A DNA stretch of 64,000 nucleotides from Paenibacillus algorifonticola (GTDB lineage: Bacteria; Bacillota; Bacilli; Paenibacillales; Paenibacillaceae): assembly GCF_000971975.1 (NCBI RefSeq), contig NZ_LAQO01000008.1, positions 1 to 64,000 of the forward strand, read 5' to 3'. The position numbers and the translations under genes are program-made. The notes beneath the pieces were generated by a model. The model was not told the origin of the DNA, did not search any database, and saw nothing but the letters and a program-made list of their open reading frames with translations. Below, piece by piece: positions 7,799-17,320 of the stretch. Each line of letters begins with the position of its first letter. Position 1 is the stretch's first letter.

Positions 7799-9145
7799 CT
7801 AAACGCGATCCGAATGAACAGTATTGTGCCCGGCAGGGTAAGGCGTGCCCACGCCCCCTCCTCCTTGCAGCATGTGCAGCGTGCGGACGAACACATCCTC
7901 GGAGCCGAAGCCGCCTGCCTTCGTTACCCCATACACTTCATTTGCTCCTGAAAATAACCCAATCGGCACGCCCGTCTCCACTTCGCCCTGCAGGCGGAAC
8001 TTCTCCATTCCGGCGAAGCGGCAAAATTGCTTCGCCGTATCGCCTCCTGTCAAGATAAGCCGGTTCAATCCATACGCCTCCACCAAAGTTGCCGCCGTGC
8101 GGCCGAGCGCTTCCGCAATTCGGTCGCTAACTTCCGTCTGTCCCATGCCCAGCTTGCTTCCGGCTTCCATTGCAAGCCTGATTTCTTCTTGTTCGCCGGA
8201 GGAATAAAGCACGACCGGCTTTCCCTGCTGCAAGGCAAGTGCCGCTGCTTCGTATATGCGCTTTAGCTCCGCGTTGCAAGCCGCATCAGGTGCAACGGTC
8301 ACATGCGCCTCCATCCGGATGCCGGCAACCTGCGGCTCAGCTAGCAGCAAAGCCAGCTGCTGGCGCGTCTTGAAGTTGACGCTCCCGATAACAGCCAGCA
8401 CTGGGGCAGCACTCCTTGCTAGCTCCAACACCGTTTCATGAGCAGTACCGGCAACAGTTGTTAAACACCCTGCCAAGCCAGCTGAGCCTGCCCAAATGAC
8501 GCGATAATCAAGCCCCTCGAATAGCCGGACAATTCCACGCAGCTCCTGCTCGCTTTGCGCATCAAATACGAGATAATGGCAGCCTTCAGCAGCAAGCTCA
8601 GCAAGCCTGTGCTCCAAATGCGCTTGACCAAGCACCATATCAGCGCTCGTAATCAAGGCTGCTGCACGCTTAGATTGCCTGCGGATCAGCTCAGGAATGC
8701 TGGAGACGGTAATTGGCGTCTTTGGATCAAGCGCAAATTCCGTCTCATGCAGCAATTGTCCGTTTAAATATAAGGAACCGTCCCGCACCATACGGTTGTA
8801 TTCCGGATATGCAGGTGTACAGACGATAAAATCCGGCTGAAACACGTCCTGCAACGCATCGAATTCTGCACCAAAGTTGCCTCTGAGCGTCGAATCCACC
8901 TTTTTGAAAATCACATCAAATGGCTTTGCCTTCACAAATTCAGCCGCCGTCCGTACGCGATCATACGCCTCCTGGGCACCAAGCGAACGGCTGTCCGTAT
9001 CAACAATTACAACGTCGTCATCAAGGGCTGCGGCATCATCTTCCGCAAATTTAAGCAGCACCGAAGCCTTGAGGCCGCTTCTTGCGAACTGAACGCCAGA
9101 GTCGTTAGCACCTGTAAAATCATCTGCGATTATTGCAATTTTCAA
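7799..9145 (-). CDS. Four-carbon acid sugar kinase family protein (OtnK/DtnK-like)
   Basis: This 448-residue cytosolic kinase opens with MKIAIIADDFTGANDSG, the hallmark of the four-carbon acid sugar kinase family (former DUF1537), followed by FKKVDSTLRGN. The C-terminal nucleotide-binding domain has GLNRLILTGGDTA and GVPIG. Family members phosphorylate D-erythronate, L- or D-threonate, or 3-oxo-tetronates. The usual partners, a PdxA2-like dehydrogenase or an aldolase, are not in this window, so the substrate is open. The start is TTG with GGGGTGATGAC upstream. It is the fourth gene of an operon led by an ABC importer, 21 bases after the second permease gene. Confidence 0.9.
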   Translation of the reverse strand: MKIAIIADDFTGANDSGVQFARSGLKASVLLKFAEDDAAALDDDVVIVDTDSRSLGAQEAYDRVRTAAEFVKAKPFDVIFKKVDSTLRGNFGAEFDALQDVFQPDFIVCTPAYPEYNRMVRDGSLYLNGQLLHETEFALDPKTPITVSSIPELIRRQSKRAAALITSADMVLGQAHLEHRLAELAAEGCHYLVFDAQSEQELRGIVRLFEGLDYRVIWAGSAGLAGCLTTVAGTAHETVLELARSAAPVLAVIGSVNFKTRQQLALLLAEPQVAGIRMEAHVTVAPDAACNAELKRIYEAAALALQQGKPVVLYSSGEQEEIRLAMEAGSKLGMGQTEVSDRIAEALGRTAATLVEAYGLNRLILTGGDTAKQFCRFAGMEKFRLQGEVETGVPIGLFSGANEVYGVTKAGGFGSEDVFVRTLHMLQGGGGVGTPYPAGHNTVHSDRV

Positions 9146-9166
9146 GTCATCACCCCGCGTCCAAGA

Positions 9167-10039
9167 TCAGCCTTTGACCGAACCAAGCAGCATCCCTTTC
9201 GTGAAAAACCTTTGCGTAAACGGATAGATGAGCAAAATCGGCACAACCGCGAGAAAAATCGAGGCCGCTTGCAGATTTTGCGGCAGCAGCTGTACGCCGT
9301 TTACTGTAATATTTTCAAGCGAAGTACCGCCCTTGCTGGAATTAATAATCATATTGTAGAGAATGACCGTAATCGGCTGCATGCTGCGATCCTGCAAATA
9401 AATCATCGGAATGAGGAACTGGTTCCAAATGTAGACCGCATTAAATACGCTGATCGTTGCAATAATCGGCTTGCTGAGCGGGAAAAACACCCGCCACATA
9501 ATTTGCCAATCGTTCGCGCCATCGATAACCGCCGCCTCCTCCAGCTCATACGGCAGCTCGTCAAGGAAGGATTTTGTAATAATGAGCAGGAAGGTGTTGA
9601 CTGCCATCGGCAAAATCATGACCAGCCAGGAATTGACCAGCCCCAGCCCGTTATAGACGATATAGTTCGGAATAATGCCCGCCTCGAACACCCATGTGAA
9701 CAGAAACAGAAGCATGATGGTATAGCGTCCAATCAGCCTTTTGCGCGACAGCGGATAGGCCGTCATAAACGTTACCAACACCGCTACAAAGCCGCCAACG
9801 ACCGTATAAAATAAAGAATTCAGCAGCCCCGCCGTTACGCCAAGCCGTTCATTGCCCAAAATATATTTGTACGCTTCGAGATTGAGGCCCTTGGGCAGCA
9901 AATACACCGAGCCTGCCACGACTGCTTTGCCGTCGCTTAAGGAAGTAGCCATAATGAGTACGAACGGGTATACGCACAGCAAGGCGACAAGGACAAGCAA
10001 AGTGTTGTTGATCAGATCGAACCAGCTAAACTTCTTCAT
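9167..10039 (-). CDS. Carbohydrate ABC transporter permease, LplC/YtcP type
   Basis: This 290-residue inner-membrane permease has six hydrophobic segments. It carries the cytoplasmic EAA loop in the form EEAAVIDGANDWQIMWRVFF and ends in the typical KGMLLGSVKG tail of CUT1 permeases. It pairs with the permease encoded directly upstream (11 bases apart) and with the lipoprotein at 11119. No ATPase is encoded in the operon; such importers share an MsmX-type ATPase encoded elsewhere. A GGAGG ribosome site precedes the ATG. Confidence 0.93.
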   Translation of the reverse strand: MKKFSWFDLINNTLLVLVALLCVYPFVLIMATSLSDGKAVVAGSVYLLPKGLNLEAYKYILGNERLGVTAGLLNSLFYTVVGGFVAVLVTFMTAYPLSRKRLIGRYTIMLLFLFTWVFEAGIIPNYIVYNGLGLVNSWLVMILPMAVNTFLLIITKSFLDELPYELEEAAVIDGANDWQIMWRVFFPLSKPIIATISVFNAVYIWNQFLIPMIYLQDRSMQPITVILYNMIINSSKGGTSLENITVNGVQLLPQNLQAASIFLAVVPILLIYPFTQRFFTKGMLLGSVKG

Positions 10040-10050
10040 CTTGCCGCCTC

Positions 10051-10998
10051 CTAGAACAACCGGGACTCGGAATATTTTTTCGATACTTTATTCGCCATCA
10101 TGACCAGCACGAAAGCAATGACAGACTGCATCAGGCCAACGGCAGCGCCGAAGCTGTAATTCGGGAAACCGTCGCTCGCAAATGCTTGGCGATACACGTA
10201 GCTTTGAATGACATCCGCCGTATCGTAAATGCTTGGATTGTACATGAGCAGGATTTTATCCAGATCGACGGTCAAAATTTGGCCGATAGCCAAAATGAAC
10301 ATGACGACAATCGTGCTGGAAATCGACGGCAGCGTCACATTAATAATTTTCTTGAACCGGTTCGCGCCATCAATGTCCGCCGCCTCATACAGATGCGGGT
10401 CGATGCTCGTCATCGCCGCCATATAAATAATGGCGCTGTAGCCGAACAGCTGCCACACATTGAGCATGACATACAGCGGGCGGAACCATCCGGGATCAGC
10501 CATAAAGAATACGCTTTCAAAACCTGCCAAATTCAGCATTTGGTTCACCAGTCCACCCTGCGGCGACAGCACTTTATACAGGATCGAAACGATAACCGCA
10601 GACGAAATAAAATAAGGAAAAAAGCTGAGCGTCTGCACGAAACGCTTCACCGCCGACAACCGCACCTCATTGACGAACAAGGCGAAAATGATCGGGATCG
10701 GAAACACAAACAGCAGATTGAAAAAAGCGAGCAGCAATGTATTTCTGACCAGCTTCCAGAAATAAGGGTCGCTCATGAATTTGCTGAAATGCTCGATGCC
10801 AATCCATTTGCTGTCCAGTATGCCTTTAAAAATGCTGTAATCCTGAAACGCAATGACCAGCCCGAACAGCGGCAGCAGCTTGAAAAGAATTAAATGAATC
10901 AAGCCCGGCAGCAAAATCAAATATAATATTTTGGCGTCCCACATCCGCTTAAGCAGTCCGCTGTTTTTCGATGTTGTCGGTTTTACGATCGAGCTCAT
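10051..10998 (-). CDS. Carbohydrate ABC transporter permease, LplB type
   Basis: This 315-residue inner-membrane permease has the LplB-type N-terminus (a cytoplasmic lead, then ILYLILLPGLIHLILFKLLP) and the sequence GLVIAFQDYS. The EAA loop reads EAADIDGANRFKKIINVTLP. It forms the heterodimeric channel with the next gene product. An AGAGGTGG ribosome site precedes the ATG. It follows the solute-binding lipoprotein gene after a 120-base gap that holds a strong hairpin. Confidence 0.93.
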   Translation of the reverse strand: MSSIVKPTTSKNSGLLKRMWDAKILYLILLPGLIHLILFKLLPLFGLVIAFQDYSIFKGILDSKWIGIEHFSKFMSDPYFWKLVRNTLLLAFFNLLFVFPIPIIFALFVNEVRLSAVKRFVQTLSFFPYFISSAVIVSILYKVLSPQGGLVNQMLNLAGFESVFFMADPGWFRPLYVMLNVWQLFGYSAIIYMAAMTSIDPHLYEAADIDGANRFKKIINVTLPSISSTIVVMFILAIGQILTVDLDKILLMYNPSIYDTADVIQSYVYRQAFASDGFPNYSFGAAVGLMQSVIAFVLVMMANKVSKKYSESRLF

Positions 10999-11071
10999 CT
11001 CAGCCCACCTCTGGATTCAAAATGAAAGGCGCCCCTCCCTCCCCGCACGCCAGAGCGAGAGGAGCCGCCTA

Positions 11072-11116
11072 AAGCTTGGTGAAAAAGAAGCTGCGCTAGC
11101 CTTTTTCACCATGCTT
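11072..11116 (-). terminator. Intercistronic hairpin between binding-protein and permease genes
   Basis: On the minus strand the arms AAGCATGGTGAAAAAG and CTTTTTCACCAAGCTT pair with one mismatch around an inner GCTAGCGCAGC loop, just after the lipoprotein stop. It probably acts as a leaky terminator or an mRNA-stabilising hairpin that allows more binding protein than permease. Confidence 0.65.
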
Positions 11117-11118
11117 TT

Positions 11119-12699
11119 TTATTTAGAAATAGCGTCGTATGCGGCCTGGTCGATTTCGGTCAGCTTTTTGTAGCCTGCTTGCTCCATTTCGCCAAGGAAT
11201 GTTTCCCACTCCGACAGACTGCGCTGGCCGCTGATGAATTTCACGAGTGCCGCGTTCAACTCCTGCTTCACATTAGCAAGAAGCGTCGTTCTTTCTTTCA
11301 ATTGATCCGTTGAATATTTCAACGAGCTAAATTCCTTCGACGTGTATTTGTCGAAAAACGTTGTCGCAAACGATTTCGTCAAATCGTCCATCCATTGGTA
11401 ATAGGCTTCATTATTGACGGGCACCGGGAACGTCAGGCGATCCTGAAGGAAGTTCCATACCGGCGTGCCAATCGGCTTGTTGCCCTGCTCCTCGAATTTG
11501 ACGGTAAATGCCTTCTTGCCGCCTTCCTCCTTGTAGGACTTCCCTTCTACGCCGTAATCCATCAGCGTTCTGCCTTCATCCGAGAACATGTAATCCATGA
11601 ATTTGATAATACCTTCCGCTTTGTCTTCCGCTTTCTCATTAATGACAAATACCCGGTCCATTCTGTATTTTTCCTCTGCTGGAGGCAGCATCGTCTGATT
11701 GCCATTGGCATCTTTGAACGGATCCATCACTTTAATGCTGTATTTCGGATCATTGTCTGGTCCGCCGTTGTTCATGAACCACGATGGGCGTGTGAAGAAG
11801 TCGCTGCTGATTGCGCCTTGGCCCGTCAGCATTTTCGTCTGCCACGATTCCTCTGTCGCGGTACCAGCTACCCATTCTGGATCAATGAGCTTATCTTGGT
11901 ACATTTGCGCATACCACTCGATGAGCGATTTAAAGCCCGGCGAATAAATGTCTGAACCTTTGCCGTTCTCATAAATGCCATGCACTTTGCCATCGACGAT
12001 ATTGTCATTAGCCGCAAAAGCTTCCTGGAACTTCAAGTAGCCGTCGCGCCCTGTGAACGGGTAAAAATTCGCTTTGTCCTTGTACGTTTCTTTCAGCTTT
12101 TTCAGCACATCCGTAAACTCTTGAACCGTCGTCGGGTTCGCCGTAATGCCCGCCTTCTCAAACATATCCGCCCGATAAAAGGTTACATTGGATATCGTCG
12201 GATATTCCTGCGCCAAGCCAAAAATTTCGCCATCCTTCGTCGTCATCAGCTTGGCGTAATCCGGATTCGCATCCAGATAAGCTTTAATGTTCGGCGCAAA
12301 TTTATCAATATAAGGCTTTAGATCAATGAACAGCCCCTGGCCACCGTACACCTCAGATTGTGCCAGCGAGACGATGCCGGAATCCGGGAACTGGCCGGAC
12401 CCGATTTTGAGCTCCAGATTTTTCTTATAAGCATCATCATCTTCGCCACCATTAATCAGCTCAACCTTCGTATTCGTCTTTTCCTCCAGTACCGGGTACC
12501 AATTCAAATCCTGAAGCCAATTCGTATATTTTCCCGCCATCATATAGGAAAAGGTTGTCGTTCCCTCGGCCGATCCTTGGTCCGTACCCGTTGAAGCCGA
12601 AGGAGCTGCCTTATTCCCGCCATTAGAGCAAGCAGTCAGTGCAAGAAGCAGTACCATCGACATCGTTGTAACGGATTTCCAATTCAATTTGTTGTTCAT
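11119..12699 (-). CDS. Extracellular solute-binding lipoprotein of a carbohydrate ABC importer (LplA-like)
   Basis: This lipoprotein of 526 residues has a signal peptide with a lipobox ending LALTAC; the Cys becomes the lipidated N-terminus. The mature part has the two-lobed binding-protein pattern of the LplA/YtcQ group, for example GIFENGKGSDIYSPGF and WYAQMYQDKLIDPEW. It captures an unknown saccharide or acid sugar for the two permeases encoded downstream. I chose the ATG at 12699 because GGGGGAG lies nine bases upstream; the in-frame TTG at 12717 is part of that site. A cre-like CcpA site lies about 40 bases upstream. Confidence 0.92.
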   Translation of the reverse strand: MNNKLNWKSVTTMSMVLLLALTACSNGGNKAAPSASTGTDQGSAEGTTTFSYMMAGKYTNWLQDLNWYPVLEEKTNTKVELINGGEDDDAYKKNLELKIGSGQFPDSGIVSLAQSEVYGGQGLFIDLKPYIDKFAPNIKAYLDANPDYAKLMTTKDGEIFGLAQEYPTISNVTFYRADMFEKAGITANPTTVQEFTDVLKKLKETYKDKANFYPFTGRDGYLKFQEAFAANDNIVDGKVHGIYENGKGSDIYSPGFKSLIEWYAQMYQDKLIDPEWVAGTATEESWQTKMLTGQGAISSDFFTRPSWFMNNGGPDNDPKYSIKVMDPFKDANGNQTMLPPAEEKYRMDRVFVINEKAEDKAEGIIKFMDYMFSDEGRTLMDYGVEGKSYKEEGGKKAFTVKFEEQGNKPIGTPVWNFLQDRLTFPVPVNNEAYYQWMDDLTKSFATTFFDKYTSKEFSSLKYSTDQLKERTTLLANVKQELNAALVKFISGQRSLSEWETFLGEMEQAGYKKLTEIDQAAYDAISK

Positions 12700-12736
12700 T
12701 TGAGCATTCTCCCCCAATTGTCATTTGGCTTGCAAA

Positions 12737-12750
12737 AGTAAGCGCTAACA
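12737..12750 (-). promoter_or_regulatory. Candidate cre (CcpA) site upstream of the acid-sugar transporter operon
   Basis: AGTAAGCGCTAACA matches 13 of 14 positions of the cre consensus TGWNANCGNTNWCA, with only the first base off. It lies in the 433-base divergent region between the lipoprotein gene and the BNR gene. This suggests catabolite repression of the leftward operon. A LacI-family repressor could also use such a site. Apart from this and the site at 13038, the region is AT-rich with no other clear feature. Confidence 0.5.
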
Positions 12751-13037
12751 ATTTGAACATCTCCACATACTTGAATGTTGCTTATTACAACACTTTTCTT
12801 TAAATTGATTGGCCTCCCGTAAGATGTAATCGCTTTCTTGTATTTAAATTATCGCAAAATAGAGCAAAATGCAATAGTTTTTTCTACATAACGACTTATG
12901 GGGAAGTTTTCCTTTTGGTATTTGCAACATTCAGTAGCGATTCCTCCTCCTTTAGTTGAAGCTTCATAGCTTTAGATGCCTCATTTTCTAATGGAAATAG
13001 AGCATTGACTTTGAAAAATAAAGGCTGTAGCATGAAA

Positions 13038-13051
13038 TTAAAGCGCTTACT
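13038..13051 (+). promoter_or_regulatory. Second cre-like site upstream of the BNR gene
   Basis: TTAAAGCGCTTACT matches 12 of 14 positions of the cre consensus and has the same AGCGCT core as the site at 12737. It lies 80-95 bases upstream of the rightward BNR gene, so both divergent transcripts may respond to the same regulator. Confidence 0.4.
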
Positions 13052-13132
13052 TATTTATTTCATTTAGTTTCCCTATCGTTTCGTTTCATTTAGCAACAGT
13101 ATTGCCATTATGAACGAAAGAAGGTTTTTAGG

Positions 13133-14335
13133 ATGGACCACACACAGATCGTTAACCTCAAAAAAATGCTGGCTGAGGGACAATGTTATTTGGATCATGA
13201 ATCGGACATGATTGAGGCGATGCTGCCCACTGATCAGCCTTCCAATCATGCTCCCGCTTTAATCGAGCTGGCTAATGGCGATTTATTGTGCATTTGGTTT
13301 GGGGGCTCGGATGAAGGGGCCGGCGATATTAAAGTGTTCCTCTCCCGCCTGAATGCGAAGGAGTCGAAGTGGAGCGTACCGCTGCGACTATCGGATGATT
13401 TCAACAAATCTGATCAGAACCCGTCGCTGTTCCAAGCGCCGAATGGGGGATTGTGGGCCATTCATACGTCGATGGATACGCGCGGCTGTACGCTTGAGGA
13501 GTGGCAGGCCAAGCTTAGGAGCGGGGAAGTATCTGGGCCCTTTGCCATGCAGCATACGTCTAAGGTACAGCGCCGAATTTCCTTTGATAGCGGTTATACT
13601 TGGGGAGAGAGCGCTCCCTTATTCGAGAAGCCAGGTACATTCAGCCGTCATCCTGTTACGGTGCTCGCGAGCGGCCGCTGGCTGTATCCTGTCTGGTACA
13701 GCAGCCTGGATGGGACGAGGCAGTTCGGCTATGACTACAGTTCTGTGCATCTATCGGATGATCAAGGAGAAAGCTGGCGAGAGGTGGAAATTCCCGGCAG
13801 CAAAGGACGCGTTCACCCCTCCATCGTAGATTTGGAAGAGGGCAGGCTTGTCGTTTTTTTCCGCAGCCGCAATGCTGATTACATCTATATGAGCCGCTCC
13901 GAAGATAGCGGGGAAAGCTGGTCCGTGCCAGAGCGTACCGTCCTGCCTAACAACAATGCTTCGATTCGTGCGATACGGCTGCAAAGCGGCGGCATTGCCA
14001 TTATTTTTAACCATTGTCGTGCTAATGAAGCTCCGGATGTCGTCGTCTGGCCTTACGAGCGCGTTCCTGTCACAATTGCAATTTCTGAGGATGAAGGCGC
14101 GACCTGGCCTTATATGCGGCATATCGAAACGGGCGATCATTATTGCGGTGAACTGAACAGCAAATACAATCGGCGTTATGAATACCCGTCTCTCATTCAG
14201 TCAAAGGACGGCATGATCCATGCCTGCTTTGCATACGGGAACCGGACGCATATTAAATATGTCAGCTTCTCCGAGGACTGGGTACGGGGCGTCCACAAAA
14301 ATAAATGGCCATGGGACAACTTTCCGATGGAATAA
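13133..14335 (+). CDS. BNR-repeat (sialidase-like) exo-glycosidase family protein
   Basis: This 400-residue protein belongs to the predicted neuraminidase group (six-bladed beta-propeller). It has NHAPALIELANGDLLCIWFGG near the N-terminus. Asp boxes of the form S.D.G..W recur at FDSGYTWG, SDDQGESW, SEDSGESW and SEDEGATW. It has no signal peptide, so it probably works on imported oligosaccharides in the cytoplasm. The sialidase Arg triad cannot be assigned with confidence. It is divergent from the acid-sugar transporter operon and shares cre-like sites with it. The true substrate (sialic acid, rhamnose-type or other) is unknown. Confidence 0.8.
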   Translation: MDHTQIVNLKKMLAEGQCYLDHESDMIEAMLPTDQPSNHAPALIELANGDLLCIWFGGSDEGAGDIKVFLSRLNAKESKWSVPLRLSDDFNKSDQNPSLFQAPNGGLWAIHTSMDTRGCTLEEWQAKLRSGEVSGPFAMQHTSKVQRRISFDSGYTWGESAPLFEKPGTFSRHPVTVLASGRWLYPVWYSSLDGTRQFGYDYSSVHLSDDQGESWREVEIPGSKGRVHPSIVDLEEGRLVVFFRSRNADYIYMSRSEDSGESWSVPERTVLPNNNASIRAIRLQSGGIAIIFNHCRANEAPDVVVWPYERVPVTIAISEDEGATWPYMRHIETGDHYCGELNSKYNRRYEYPSLIQSKDGMIHACFAYGNRTHIKYVSFSEDWVRGVHKNKWPWDNFPME

Positions 14336-14377
14336 AGCCCCCCCTTTTATATAAGCAGCATTAGGTTTACTAATAAC

Positions 14378-14415
14378 GTGAAGAAGCCCACTTTGAGGAG
14401 TGGGCTTCTTCACGC
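14378..14415. terminator. Strong 15-bp hairpin terminator
   Basis: CGTGAAGAAGCCCAC and its exact complement pair around an eight-base loop (TTTGAGGA). It sits 43 bases after the BNR stop and could also stop leftward transcripts from the small open frame at 14436-14540. Confidence 0.8.
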
Positions 14416-14435
14416 ACGAACGAGCTGCCGTGCTG

Positions 14436-14540
14436 TCAAAGGATTACAGAGCTTTCATATACCAAGCATCGCAAGCAAAATGCTCGGTTCCATGACTCCA
14501 CCTGTGCATTGTCCCGCTCCTCAATTTCTCTTAGCTGCAT
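14436..14540 (-). pseudogene. Small open frame, possible N-terminal remnant of a GNAT acetyltransferase
   Basis: A 34-residue frame begins at an ATG with GGGGGA six bases upstream. It starts MQLREIEERDNAQVE, which resembles the opening strand and helix of many GNAT N-acetyltransferases. The frame then loses any resemblance and stops. It may be a truncated relic with a preserved ribosome site, or chance. Length rules out a functional acetyltransferase. Confidence 0.25.
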
Positions 14541-14615
14541 GAGTTGTCCCCCTTTCTCCCATCATCAAACCTTTCAGCATATGGAACGCGACGAGCGCTT
14601 ATTGTAACAACAGAA

Positions 14616-15527
14616 TTAGCATGGCGCAGAACATTCTCTATCGTTCTTGAGCTTCCTCACATATTTCTCCAGCTGGAGGGTGAGGCTGCTAAGCTCATGC
14701 TCCTGCTGGAGCAAACTAAGCAGCGCCTGGATAATGACCACTTTAGGCTGGTCACGTGCAAATTCCTCGGCAAGCGCCAGGGCCGCATCGACGAGTTGGG
14801 CTCGTCTGGAGCCCGTAATGGCCAGCTCCTTAATAATAGCCAGCAAGGCATCCAGCAATTGACTCCGCTGCTCTTCCACTGACACCCGTTTGCCTTCCAA
14901 TCCATTGTCCACCATATCGCACATCAACGCGTCAGTTAAAATCGGAGTCTCCTGCTTCGCCAAAATGCCCGCAGCCATTTCCTCCAGCCTTCCTACAGTA
15001 AAGAGGGCGATATCCCTGATGCGGAGCGGTTTATTTTCAAAAATCATCAGGAAGTTAAACTCCTTGATTATCCCGCCATACACGGTCACGATATCCCAAA
15101 TGTGAGGCGTTATTTGTTCACCAAGCAGGCGAATCAGACTTTTTCTATGATGGTCGAGCAACCTCATCCGCATTTGCAGGAAAAAGGGCGCCATCTCCTT
15201 TTTCGTTTTAATCAGCTCCTTGATTTCCTGCATAATGAACTTATTGGTCAAAAAAAACTCCAGCGTCACTTCCGTTTCCCGCACAAAAACTTCACGAGGC
15301 GTAAGTCCCACTTCCGTAAGAATGCCTTCGAGCTGATCATCTAGCAGCTGCTGCCGGCTTTTATGAATTTCCTTGAATAGTTCTTCTTTAGACGAAAAAT
15401 ATTTATATAAGGAACCTTTGGCGATTCCGCAATCATCGGAAATATCCTGAATCGATGTCGCCGCATAGCCCTTCTCTATAAAATGGCGGACGGCCGACTC
15501 AATAATTCGGTCTCTAATCAGGCTCAA
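14616..15527 (-). CDS. TetR/AcrR-family transcriptional regulator
   Basis: This regulator of 303 residues has an N-terminal TetR helix-turn-helix: AVRHFIEKGYAATSIQDISDDCGIAKGSLYKYF. A long ligand-binding domain follows, about 90 residues longer than usual. I chose the TTG at 15527 because AGAAGGG lies six bases upstream; the upstream in-frame ATG at 15551 has no ribosome site. It is divergent from the DHA2 efflux pump at 15733, the classic arrangement of a TetR repressor and its pump. The shared region holds AT-rich sequence with GACCGACCAG, but no clear palindrome. Confidence 0.9.
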   Translation of the reverse strand: MSLIRDRIIESAVRHFIEKGYAATSIQDISDDCGIAKGSLYKYFSSKEELFKEIHKSRQQLLDDQLEGILTEVGLTPREVFVRETEVTLEFFLTNKFIMQEIKELIKTKKEMAPFFLQMRMRLLDHHRKSLIRLLGEQITPHIWDIVTVYGGIIKEFNFLMIFENKPLRIRDIALFTVGRLEEMAAGILAKQETPILTDALMCDMVDNGLEGKRVSVEEQRSQLLDALLAIIKELAITGSRRAQLVDAALALAEEFARDQPKVVIIQALLSLLQQEHELSSLTLQLEKYVRKLKNDRECSAPC

Positions 15528-15732
15528 TAAAATCCCTTCTCTCAAAATCATTTGACTTTCAGCAAAATATCGATAAAATAAAATCTAGCGTGACCGACCA
15601 GTTTTACAAAGAAACTATAAGTCAATTTTACAAAATCTACTCCTTCTTCGTCAAGGAGCGGCTGGCTAGGCTGCATATTTCTTTGTGCTCAGATCGGCAT
15701 ACAAATACCAAGAGAGGGCGAGGAGCCTACAC

Positions 15733-17220
15733 ATGTCTACACCAAATGCTTCACAGTTAGCCTCAGAGCCGGAATTCTCCATCAAATCGATATTGGCGCC
15801 GCTTCTTGCCGTCATTATTGGCATGATGATGGTCATTCTGGACAGTACCGTCGTCAATGTTGCCGTTCCTAACCTGCAAGAGTACTTCGACAGCTCGCTC
15901 AAAACGATCCAGTGGACGATCACGGGCTATACGCTGGCTTTATCAGCCGTTATTCCGCTTGCCGGATGGATGACAGATAAATTCGGGGCTAAGCGAATAT
16001 TTCTCATTACAATCGCGCTGTTTACACTGGGCTCCATCCTATGCGCATTGGCACAAACGCCTGAGCAGCTTGTTTTGTTTCGCATCATTCAAGGCGTTGG
16101 CGGCGGCATGGTCTCCCCTATCGGTATGGCCATGATCTTTAAGATGGCGCCATCCAACAAACGCGGAGCTGTTATGGGCATGCTCGGCATTCCGATGCTG
16201 CTCGCCCCGGCCATTGGCCCGATTTTATCCGGCTGGTTGATTGGCTTTGCTTCCTGGCACTGGATTTTTCTAATCAATCTCCCTATCGGTATTGCCGCGT
16301 TGATTGTCGGCAATAAATTTTTGCCGAATCTCGAACGTCAAAAAGCGCCTGCACTCGATATTTTGGGGATGATTCTCGCTCCTATTGCCTTCGCTATGCT
16401 GGCATTCGGTGTGAGCGAGGGCGGAACAGACTGGGGCTCCACTCGAACCTTAACCGGATTAATCGTAGGTGGATCGGCTCTCATTCTGTTTATTATCGTC
16501 GAGCTATTACAGAAGCAACCACTGCTGGAGCTGCGCGTGTTCCGCTCCTCCGATTTTACTCGCAGTATTATTTTATCATGGATTTCACAAATTGCCTTGT
16601 TCGGATCGATGCTGATGATTCCATTGTACCTGCAAAATGTTCGCGGGTTCTCTGCGCTTGAAAGCGGACTGACTACCTTGCCGATGGCCATCTGCTCGAT
16701 GATCTTTATGCCGATTAGCGGTAAGCTGTTCGACAAATTGGGCGCACGTCCATTAGCTTTAACGGGATTATCCATCATTACGATCGCTTTGTTCTCCCTG
16801 TCCCAGATTGGGGCGGATACCCCGATCGGTCTCGTTATGATCCCGATTGGCATGATGGGAGCGGGAATGGGCTTATCCATGATGCCGCTGAATACCCATG
16901 TGCTGAACTCCGCGCCAAGAAGGCTCGTGAGCCGGGTAACTCCGTTGACATCTGCCAGCCAACAGGTCGTTACATCCTTTGCCATTGCTGGCCTGACGGG
17001 TTATTTCTCGTCTCAGATCACGGCTCATATGACCGAGACAGGCGCTAGCAGCAATATGCTAGAAAATATGTCGCTCGCTTTCGGCGATACCTTCTTCCTA
17101 TCAGCAGGCATTGCTGTAGCAGGAGTTTTATTAAGCATCATCCTGCGCAAGCCGAAGCTGGGGGATGATCATGAACAAGAGGAAGATGCACCGGACCCTG
17201 CGATGATGATGGGTCATTAA
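15733..17220 (+). CDS. DHA2-family (EmrB/QacA-type) MFS efflux transporter
   Basis: This 495-residue inner-membrane drug:proton antiporter has about 14 hydrophobic segments. Helix 1 contains the DHA2 motif LDSTVVNVAVPNL, followed by WTITGYTLALSAVIPLAGWMTDKFGAKR (motif A) and the antiporter motif C-like GMLGIPMLLAPAIGPILSGWL. The start at 15733 follows GAGGAG; the upstream in-frame ATG at 15685 lacks a site. It is divergent from, and probably repressed by, the TetR regulator. Substrates are likely hydrophobic toxicants, but no specific drug can be inferred. Confidence 0.93.
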   Translation: MSTPNASQLASEPEFSIKSILAPLLAVIIGMMMVILDSTVVNVAVPNLQEYFDSSLKTIQWTITGYTLALSAVIPLAGWMTDKFGAKRIFLITIALFTLGSILCALAQTPEQLVLFRIIQGVGGGMVSPIGMAMIFKMAPSNKRGAVMGMLGIPMLLAPAIGPILSGWLIGFASWHWIFLINLPIGIAALIVGNKFLPNLERQKAPALDILGMILAPIAFAMLAFGVSEGGTDWGSTRTLTGLIVGGSALILFIIVELLQKQPLLELRVFRSSDFTRSIILSWISQIALFGSMLMIPLYLQNVRGFSALESGLTTLPMAICSMIFMPISGKLFDKLGARPLALTGLSIITIALFSLSQIGADTPIGLVMIPIGMMGAGMGLSMMPLNTHVLNSAPRRLVSRVTPLTSASQQVVTSFAIAGLTGYFSSQITAHMTETGASSNMLENMSLAFGDTFFLSAGIAVAGVLLSIILRKPKLGDDHEQEEDAPDPAMMMGH

Positions 17221-17251
17221 CTCCCACGGGTATTCCTATTTTAGGCAACAA

Positions 17252-17293
17252 AAAAAGGCTGATTCCTGCATACTGCAGGAGTCAGCCTTTTTA
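17252..17293. terminator. Bidirectional terminator after the MFS gene
   Basis: AAAAAGGCTGA..TCCTGCA and TGCAGGA..TCAGCCTTTTT form an 18-bp stem around a three-base loop, flanked by A and T tracts. It serves both the MFS gene and the convergent YhcH gene. Confidence 0.9.
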
Positions 17294-17320
17294 TTTACAT
17301 GCAACATACTCACTCCTTTA